A DNA stretch of 64,000 nucleotides from Alphaproteobacteria bacterium (GTDB lineage: Bacteria > Pseudomonadota > Gammaproteobacteria > Burkholderiales > Burkholderiaceae_C), in contig JASGCM010000009.1 in assembly GCA_030054175.1 (NCBI GenBank), positions 1-64,000 on the forward strand, read 5' to 3'. Position 1 is the stretch's first letter. Every line of letters starts with the position of its first letter. Shown in pieces: positions 55,271 through 61,946 of the stretch. Below the pieces are notes generated by a model, which saw nothing but the letters and a program-made list of their open reading frames with translations, had not been told where the DNA came from and ran no database searches. Position numbers and translations under genes: made by a program.

Positions 55271-56200
55271 ATGATGCAAGCCCAGCGAACCACACTCGAT
55301 GCCTTGAGGCAACGCTGGTGGCATGGTCCCATCGACTTGATCGTGCAGGCCGAGGGCCACCCCGAGGTGGTCGAGGCTGCGCACCAACGGGCCTGGGAGG
55401 AGTTTCAGGGGGTGCTCACCGATTTGGTGCAAGAGTTGCCCACGCTGCGCTCAGGTGTGCGCCCGCAGTCTGAAAATCCCTGCCGTGGTGCGGTCGCGCG
55501 CACCATGTGGCAGGCTTGCCACCCACTGGCGACCGATGACGATGTCGGATTCATCACCCCCATGGCTGCGGTGGCTGGTTCGGTCGCCCAACACCTGCTG
55601 CGGCACTATTGCTTGCCCGGCATCGATCGCGCCGCGATCAACAATGGCGGCGATATCGCCTTGCACCTTTCCCCCGGCTCTGAATGGCGATTGGGCCTGG
55701 TGCACGACGCCGACGCGGTCTGGCTCAGTGGCTCAGTCGCAAAGGCACCACATCAGGAGGTCATCTGTCCCGACGGGATGTTTCAGATCGGGCAGACCAG
55801 CCCCGTGCGTGGCGTGGCCACCAGCGGTTGGTCTGGGCGCAGCCTGTCTCGTGGTATCGCTGACAGCGTCACGGTGCTGGCCGCTGATGCGGCCTGTGCT
55901 GACGCTGCCGCGACGATGATCGCCAATCGGGTCGACGTCGATCGTCCCGGCATTGAGCGTCTTCCCGCCAACCATGTGCGAGACGACAGCGACTTGGGTT
56001 TGCGACTGGTCACGCGCCATGTGCCGACCTTGGGGGTTGGGGAAATCACGACCGCATTGCAGCGTGGACTTGCGTATGCTCAAAGCTTGCTCGATTGCGG
56101 TCTGATTCAAGCTGCGCTGATCGGGTGTCAACATCAATTTGTGTCATGCGGGCACGAAGTCTGCTACCAGTCCATTACACACGGAGAAACCACAGCATGA
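55271..56200 (+). CDS. UPF0280 family protein (ApbE-like)
   Basis: 309 residues. UPF0280 proteins are related in fold to ApbE flavin transferases. Visible blocks are VGFITPMAAVAGSVAQHLL, AAINNGGDIALHL and GVATSGWSGRSLSRGIADSVTVLA. The NNGGD stretch resembles the substrate-site NxGGD of ApbE. It is 7 bases after the reductase gene and overlaps the next gene, so a maturation role for the reductase is possible but inferred. Start 55271 chosen; the track start is far upstream. Confidence 0.85.
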   Translation: MMQAQRTTLDALRQRWWHGPIDLIVQAEGHPEVVEAAHQRAWEEFQGVLTDLVQELPTLRSGVRPQSENPCRGAVARTMWQACHPLATDDDVGFITPMAAVAGSVAQHLLRHYCLPGIDRAAINNGGDIALHLSPGSEWRLGLVHDADAVWLSGSVAKAPHQEVICPDGMFQIGQTSPVRGVATSGWSGRSLSRGIADSVTVLAADAACADAAATMIANRVDVDRPGIERLPANHVRDDSDLGLRLVTRHVPTLGVGEITTALQRGLAYAQSLLDCGLIQAALIGCQHQFVSCGHEVCYQSITHGETTA

Positions 56201-56781
56201 AAGCACAGATTCGAAAACTGTTGGTCACCCTAGATGAAACACATGCCGAAGGGGGCAAGCCAGTCAGTCCGCCCACCCGCCGGGCCTTGGCGATGGCGGT
56301 CATCCGTAACCCTTATGCCGGCGCTTATCACGAGCAACTCGATGAATTGATCGCCATTGGTGAAGAGTTGGGTGCCTTGTTGGGGCAGCGTTGCGTTCAG
56401 GCCTTGGGCATTGCCCCGAGTCAGGCCCACAGCTATGGCAAGGCGGCCATCGTCGGCGAGGCTGGGGAACTCGAGCACGCCGCGGCCATCCTGCACCCCA
56501 AATTGGGCGCTCCATTGCGCATGGCTGTGGAGAAAGGCGCTGCTTTGGTGCCCTCGGCCAAAAAGCGCGGTGGCATGGGAACCCCCATCGACGTCCCCTT
56601 GGGGCATAAAGACGCTGCCTTTGTGCGCAGTCATTTTGACGCCATCGAGGCGCGCATCACCGATGCCCCTTTCGCGGATGAAATTCTGGTCGCCGTCGCC
56701 GTCACCGACAGTGGTCGCCCGCATCCGCGTGTGGGTGGCTTGCAGGCGAACGAAATCGTGGGCCAAGATGGCTTGCGTTAA
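56197..56781 (+). CDS. AA_synth (DUF1185) family protein
   Basis: 194 residues of the family called amino acid synthesis protein, whose biochemical role is not established. Conserved parts are RRALAMAVIRNPYAGAY, GKAAIVGEAGELEHAAAILHPKLGAPLR and GGMGTPIDVPLGHKDAAFVRSHFDA. It overlaps the UPF0280 gene stop by 4 bases. In this cluster a role on a ring-opened or ring-reduced intermediate is a guess. Confidence 0.87.
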   Translation: MKAQIRKLLVTLDETHAEGGKPVSPPTRRALAMAVIRNPYAGAYHEQLDELIAIGEELGALLGQRCVQALGIAPSQAHSYGKAAIVGEAGELEHAAAILHPKLGAPLRMAVEKGAALVPSAKKRGGMGTPIDVPLGHKDAAFVRSHFDAIEARITDAPFADEILVAVAVTDSGRPHPRVGGLQANEIVGQDGLR

Positions 56782-56823
56782 CCCCTTTTGTTCCTTTTTT
56801 TCAACGTCAATCAAGGAGATTTC

Positions 56824-58029
56824 ATGAAGCCTCTGCAACACCTCAGCCGGGCTGCCGCCGCCCTCGGCTTGGCCTTGGGTCTGAGCCCGGCCTTGGCCCA
56901 AGGCGTCATCAAAATTGGCGAAATCAACAGCTACAAGGCGCAGCCCGCCTTCCTCGAGCCGTACAAAAAAGGCATGGAGCTGGCCGTCGATGAGATCAAT
57001 GCCGCCGGCGGCGTGAACGGCAAAAAACTTCAATTGATCATTCGCGATGACAACGCCAACCCCGGTGACGCGGTCCGTGCCGCCGAAGAGTTGGTCTCAC
57101 GCGAGGGCGTCGAAGTGCTTTCGGGTGCGTTTTTGTCGCACATCGGTTTGGCGTTGACCGACTTCTCCAAGCAAAAGAAATTCTTCTTCTTGGCCGGTGA
57201 GCCGCTGACCGACAAAATCGTCTGGCAAAACGGCCACAAATACACCTTCCGCTTGCGCGCGTCCACTTACATGCAAGCCGCCATGTTGGTGCCCGAGGCA
57301 GCCAAGCTGAAGAAAAAACGTTGGGCCGTGGTGTACCCGAACTATGAATATGGTCAATCGGCTGTGGCCACCTTCAAGCAATTGCTCAAGGCGGCGCAGC
57401 CCGATGTCGAGTTCGTGGCCGAGCAAGCCCCCGCCTTGGGTAAAGTGGATGCCGGTGCGGTAGCTCAGGCCTTGGCTGACGCCAAGCCCGATGCCATCTT
57501 CAACGTGCTGTTTGGTGCCGACTTGTCTAAATTCGTTCGCGAAGGCAACACACGGGGTCTGTTCCAAGGTCGCGAAGTGGTCAGCTTGCTGACCGGCGAG
57601 CCTGAGTACCTCGACCCGCTCAAAGACGAGACCCCCAATGGCTGGATCGTCACCGGCTACCCCTGGAACGGTATCAAGACCCCCGAGCACACCGCTTTCC
57701 TGAATGCCTACCAAAAGAGGTTCAATGACTATCCGCGCCTGGGTTCGGTGGTGGGCTACAGCATGATTCAAGCTCTGGCCTCGGGAATCCGCCGCGCTGG
57801 CGGCACCGACACCGAAAAACTGGTGACGGCCTTTCGTGGTATGAGCATGGATACGCCTTTTGGCAAGGTCACCTTCCGTCCGCAAGACCACCAATCGACC
57901 ATGGGCGCCTATGTGGGTCGTATCAAGAATGAAGGCGGCAAAGGGGTGATGGTGGATTACCGATATGCCGATGGCGCAGCCTTCCAGCCCAAAGACGACG
58001 AAGTCGCCAAGATGCGACCGGCCAACTGA
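56824..58029 (+). CDS. Branched-chain-type ABC transporter substrate-binding protein
   Basis: 401 residues with a signal peptide (ALGLALGLSPALAQG) and the LivJ-type fold: IKIGEINSYKAQPAFLEPYKKGMELAVDEINAAGGVNGKKL. A strong AAGGAGATTTC site precedes it. It starts the transporter segment and probably binds the heterocyclic acid degraded by the cluster. Confidence 0.94.
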   Translation: MKPLQHLSRAAAALGLALGLSPALAQGVIKIGEINSYKAQPAFLEPYKKGMELAVDEINAAGGVNGKKLQLIIRDDNANPGDAVRAAEELVSREGVEVLSGAFLSHIGLALTDFSKQKKFFFLAGEPLTDKIVWQNGHKYTFRLRASTYMQAAMLVPEAAKLKKKRWAVVYPNYEYGQSAVATFKQLLKAAQPDVEFVAEQAPALGKVDAGAVAQALADAKPDAIFNVLFGADLSKFVREGNTRGLFQGREVVSLLTGEPEYLDPLKDETPNGWIVTGYPWNGIKTPEHTAFLNAYQKRFNDYPRLGSVVGYSMIQALASGIRRAGGTDTEKLVTAFRGMSMDTPFGKVTFRPQDHQSTMGAYVGRIKNEGGKGVMVDYRYADGAAFQPKDDEVAKMRPAN

Positions 58030-58050
58030 GTGCATGCCTGACAGGTGACT

Positions 58051-59961
58051 ATGGATTTCTCCGGCTTTGTGGTTCAAGAGCTCAACGGCTTGGCCGGAGC
58101 GTCCTCCCTGTTTTTGGTGGCGGCGGGTTTGTCCCTGATCTTTGGGGTCACCCGCATTGTCAATTTCGCCCATGGCTCATTCTTCATGGTGGGCATTTAC
58201 GTGGCCTACAGCCTGATCGAACACTGGGGTCGTTCTTGGGGCTTGGCGTGGTCGTTCTGGCCTTTATTGCTGATCGCTGCTCTCGTCACCGGTGTCTTGG
58301 GGGCCTTGGTCGAGATGCTGGTGCTCAGGCGCATTTACAAGGCGCCTGAATTGTTTCAGTTGCTGGGTACCTTCGCCTTGGTGTTGATCATCAAGGATGC
58401 TGCTTTGTGGATTTGGGGCCCTGAAGATTTGCTGGGGCCCAGGGTCCCGGGTCTGGCCGGCTCGATCGATATCCTGGGTCGACGGTTTCCCACGTATGAC
58501 TTATTCTTGATCGTGGTCGGGCCGCTGGTGCTGGGATTGTTGTGGCTGTTGCTGACCCGCACCCGCTTTGGCACCCTGATTCGTGCAGCCACCCAAGACC
58601 GAGAAATGGTTGCTGCATTGGGCATCCACCAAGCCTGGCTGTTCACAGCCGTCTTCGCGCTGGGGTGCTTTTTGGCCGGCTTGGGAGGAGCTTTGCAGTT
58701 GCCACGTGAGCCAGCCAACCTGGGCTTGGACATGATGACCATCGGCGACGCGTTTGTGGTGGTGGTGGTCGGCGGCATGGGCTCGATCCCCGGTGCCTAT
58801 GTCGCCGCTTTGTTGATTGCCGAGATCAAGGCCCTGTGCGTGGGTCTGGGAACGCAAGAGATTTTTGGCGTCTCCTTCGCTTTTTCCAAACTCACGCTGG
58901 TGGCTGAATTTTTGGTCATGGCCGTTGTGTTGATGGTGCGCCCCTGGGGTTTGCTGGGCAAGCCGCAAGGCGTGCCACGTCACAGCGCGGCTGGCGAACA
59001 ACCTTTGGTGCTGGGTGGTGGCTGGCAACCGGTCGTATGGTCGGCCATCGGTGTGTTGCTGTGGGCGCTGCCCACACTGACGGCTGGATCGCCATACACC
59101 ACGGTACTGGCAATTGATTTGCTGACCGCTGCCTTGTTTGCCGCCAGCTTGCATTTCATCATGGGCCCAGCGGGCATGCACTCCTTTGGTCATGCAGCTT
59201 ACTTCGGTTTGGGGGCGTACATTGCCGCGTTGCTGGTGTTACGGGCAGGCGTACCCATGGAAGCCAGTTTGGCCCTGGCCCCGGTGCTGACGGCCTTGGC
59301 GGCCGTGCTGATTGGGTGGTTTTGCGTCCGACTGTCGGGTGTGTATCTGGCCATGTTGACCTTGGCATTTGGTCAAATCCTCTGGTCCATCTGTTTTCAG
59401 TGGGATCAATTCACCGGTGGCTCGAATGGCCTGACCGGTGTTTGGCCCAGCGCCACCTTCGCGTCCAAAACGCATTATTTCTATCTGACCCTGTCGCTCA
59501 CGGCCTTGGGTATTTATGCTTTGCGACGCATGCTGTTTGCTCCGTTGGGCTATGCCTTGCGTGCCACCCGCGATTCGGTGCTGCGCGCTGACGCCATTGG
59601 CATCGATGTCAAGCGCGTGCAGTGGGCGGGTTTTGTGATTGCGGGCTTCTTCGCCGGTCTGGCTGGGGCCTTGTTCGCCTTCTCCAAGGGCAGTATTTCA
59701 CCTGATGCCCTGGGCGTGGCCAAGTCGGTCGACGGTTTGGTGATGGTGCTGTTGGGGGGCGTACAAACCATCATGGGCCCCTTGGTGGGCGCGGTCAGTT
59801 TCACTTGGCTGTCGGACATCATTGCCCGCAGCACCGATTATTGGCGCGCGCTTTTGGGTGCCATCATCTTGCTGCTGGTGTTGGCCTTTCCTCAAGGCAT
59901 TGCCGGGTTTTTCAGCCAATGGTGGTCACAACGCCGAATCGCCACGCAGGGAGTCGCATGA
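58051..59961 (+). CDS. Fused LivH-LivM ABC permease
   Basis: 636 residues. The first half (to about 300) is LivH-like: AAGLSLIFGVTRIVNFAHGSFFMVG and GGMGSIPGAYVAALLIAEIKALCVG. The second half is LivM-like: MHSFGHAAYFGLGAYIAALLV, RLSGVYLAMLTLAFGQILWS and GGVQTIMGPLVGAVSFTWLSDII. Both permeases are thus on one chain. A GTG at 58045 is an alternative start. Confidence 0.94.
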   Translation: MDFSGFVVQELNGLAGASSLFLVAAGLSLIFGVTRIVNFAHGSFFMVGIYVAYSLIEHWGRSWGLAWSFWPLLLIAALVTGVLGALVEMLVLRRIYKAPELFQLLGTFALVLIIKDAALWIWGPEDLLGPRVPGLAGSIDILGRRFPTYDLFLIVVGPLVLGLLWLLLTRTRFGTLIRAATQDREMVAALGIHQAWLFTAVFALGCFLAGLGGALQLPREPANLGLDMMTIGDAFVVVVVGGMGSIPGAYVAALLIAEIKALCVGLGTQEIFGVSFAFSKLTLVAEFLVMAVVLMVRPWGLLGKPQGVPRHSAAGEQPLVLGGGWQPVVWSAIGVLLWALPTLTAGSPYTTVLAIDLLTAALFAASLHFIMGPAGMHSFGHAAYFGLGAYIAALLVLRAGVPMEASLALAPVLTALAAVLIGWFCVRLSGVYLAMLTLAFGQILWSICFQWDQFTGGSNGLTGVWPSATFASKTHYFYLTLSLTALGIYALRRMLFAPLGYALRATRDSVLRADAIGIDVKRVQWAGFVIAGFFAGLAGALFAFSKGSISPDALGVAKSVDGLVMVLLGGVQTIMGPLVGAVSFTWLSDIIARSTDYWRALLGAIILLLVLAFPQGIAGFFSQWWSQRRIATQGVA

Positions 59962-60719
59962 GTTTGTTGCATGTTGAAAATCTGGGCAAGTCGTTTGGGG
60001 GCAACCGTGCCGTTGACGGCATTGACTTCAAAGTGGCGCCGGGCGAGTTGTTGGCCCTGATTGGTCCCAATGGCGCGGGCAAATCGACCACCTTTAACAT
60101 GGTCAACGGTCAATTGCGACCCGACAGCGGTTTCGTGCGGCTCGATGGCGTCGACCTGGTCGGTCTGAAGCCGCGCGAGATTTGGCAGATGGGCGTCAGC
60201 CGTACCTTCCAAATCGCTGAAACCTTTGCCACACTGACCGTGGTCGAAAATGTTCAAATGGCCTTCCTGTCGGCGGATGGACATTTATTTAACTTGTGGC
60301 GACGCGCTGCACAACATCGGCGCACCGAGGCCATCGAGTTATTGGCGCAGGTTGGTTTGGCCGAGCAGGCCGATCGACCTTGCAGTCAGTTGGCCTACGG
60401 GGACATCAAGCGCCTGGAATTGGCCATCGCCTTGGCCAATCAACCCCGCTTGCTGCTGATGGACGAGCCCACCGCCGGCATGGCGCCGGCTGAGCGCAAT
60501 AAACTCATGGCACTGACCCGCGAGTTGGTGACGCAGCGTGGTTTGGCGGTGCTGTTCACCGAGCACAGCATGGACGTGGTGTTTGGTTATGCCGATCGAA
60601 TCATCGTGCTCGCGCGCGGACGGCTGATCGCCCAGGGCAACGCCCAAGACATTCGCAATCACCCCAAAGTGCAAGAGGTGTATTTTGGGTCCGGTAAAAC
60701 CTTCGAGGCCCGTCAATGA
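59958..60719 (+). CDS. ABC transporter ATPase (LivG-like)
   Basis: 253 residues. Walker A LIGPNGAGKSTTFNMVNG, Q-loop region FQIAETFATLTVVENV, signature-like LAYGDIKRLELAIALA (the canonical LSGGQ is replaced by AYGD, usual in LivG) and Walker B LLLMDEPTAGMAP. Starts inside the permease stop (ATGA) and overlaps livF. Confidence 0.95.
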   Translation: MSLLHVENLGKSFGGNRAVDGIDFKVAPGELLALIGPNGAGKSTTFNMVNGQLRPDSGFVRLDGVDLVGLKPREIWQMGVSRTFQIAETFATLTVVENVQMAFLSADGHLFNLWRRAAQHRRTEAIELLAQVGLAEQADRPCSQLAYGDIKRLELAIALANQPRLLLMDEPTAGMAPAERNKLMALTRELVTQRGLAVLFTEHSMDVVFGYADRIIVLARGRLIAQGNAQDIRNHPKVQEVYFGSGKTFEARQ

Positions 60720-61447
60720 GCGCCGATATTTTGCTTCAGACCCATGGCCTGAATGCCTGGTACGGAGCGGCCCAAATTCTCTTTGACGTCGGTCTGGAAG
60801 TGGGGCGTGGTGAAGTGGTGGCCCTGATGGGGCGAAACGGCGCAGGCAAATCGACCACCCTCAAAGCCATCATGGGCATGATGCCGCGCCGATCGGGTCA
60901 AATTCGCTTTCTGGGTCAAGACATTTCTCAGGCCCAAGCTCATCAGGTGGCTAGGCAGGGATTGGGTTTCGTGCCCGAAGATCGACGAATTTTCACCGAC
61001 CTGACCGTGCTGGAAAATTTGAGTGTAGGCCGTCAAGGGTCGCGCCAATTTCCCGATGGCAGCGCGGCGCCGTTTTGGACCCACGAGAAGTTGTTTCAAC
61101 TTTTTCCTAATTTAGGCGAGTTGCAGCATCGCCCTGGTGGGCGCATGAGCGGCGGAGAACAACAAATGCTGACCGTGGCGCGCACCCTGATGGGCAACCC
61201 TTTGGTGGTTTTGCTCGACGAACCGTCCGAAGGTGTCGCCCCGGTCATCGTCGAGCAGATGGCTGACATGATCATGGCCTTGAAACGAGAGGGTGTCAGC
61301 ATTTTGTTGTCCGAACAAAACCTCCACTTCGCACAATGGGTCAGCGACCGGGCTTATGTGCTGGAAAAGGGCCAGATCCGGCACCAGGCCAGCATGGTCG
61401 ATCTGGTCAACGATGCCGACATCCAACGGCAGTACCTGAGCGTCTGA
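60716..61447 (+). CDS. ABC transporter ATPase (LivF-like)
   Basis: 243 residues. Walker A LMGRNGAGKSTTLKAIMG, signature MSGGEQQMLTVARTL, Walker B LVVLLDEPSEGVAPVIV. It completes the importer and overlaps the LivG gene by 4 bases. Confidence 0.95.
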   Translation: MSADILLQTHGLNAWYGAAQILFDVGLEVGRGEVVALMGRNGAGKSTTLKAIMGMMPRRSGQIRFLGQDISQAQAHQVARQGLGFVPEDRRIFTDLTVLENLSVGRQGSRQFPDGSAAPFWTHEKLFQLFPNLGELQHRPGGRMSGGEQQMLTVARTLMGNPLVVLLDEPSEGVAPVIVEQMADMIMALKREGVSILLSEQNLHFAQWVSDRAYVLEKGQIRHQASMVDLVNDADIQRQYLSV

Positions 61448-61454
61448 GGCCCCA

Positions 61455-61946
61455 ATGAACGTCCCGCTGCGCAGTCATATTTTGCAGTGCCGGGTCAATG
61501 GCCAGCCGCTTGAATTGGAATTGACTTCTGCCGCCACGCTTTTGCACGTGCTGCGCAACGATTGTGGCCTGAACGGGCCTAAACTGGGTTGTGGTCTGGG
61601 CCAGTGCGGCGCTTGCACAGTGTGGGTCGATGGTTTGGCGGCACGTTCATGCTGCATGCCCGCGCTAGAGATGCAAGGCCGCGAGATCACCACTCTGGAG
61701 GGTTTGCCCGCCGATTTGCAGGTGGTTCGGCAAGCCTTTATCGACGCACAGGCGGCGCAATGCGGCTATTGTCTCAATGGCATGATCATGATGGCCGCCC
61801 ATCTGTTGCGCGATCAGTCCTCGCCCAGCGATGCGGACATTGTGCGGGCCTTGTCGGCCAATGTGTGCCGCTGTGGCACCCATGTCGAAATCATGCAAGC
61901 CGTGCGGCTGGCGGCCCAGCGTTTGACTCAAGGTTCTGGGGCATGA
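61455..61946 (+). CDS. 2Fe-2S subunit of a molybdenum hydroxylase (NicA/xanthine dehydrogenase small-subunit type)
   Basis: 163 residues with two 2Fe-2S clusters: plant-type LGCGLGQCGACTVW...RSC (about 47-70) and helical CGYCLNGMIMMAAHLL...VCRCGTH (about 100-140). It carries electrons from the molybdenum subunit encoded next, whose ATG overlaps its stop. In this context it would be a ring hydroxylase such as nicotinate dehydrogenase. Confidence 0.92.
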   Translation: MNVPLRSHILQCRVNGQPLELELTSAATLLHVLRNDCGLNGPKLGCGLGQCGACTVWVDGLAARSCCMPALEMQGREITTLEGLPADLQVVRQAFIDAQAAQCGYCLNGMIMMAAHLLRDQSSPSDADIVRALSANVCRCGTHVEIMQAVRLAAQRLTQGSGA

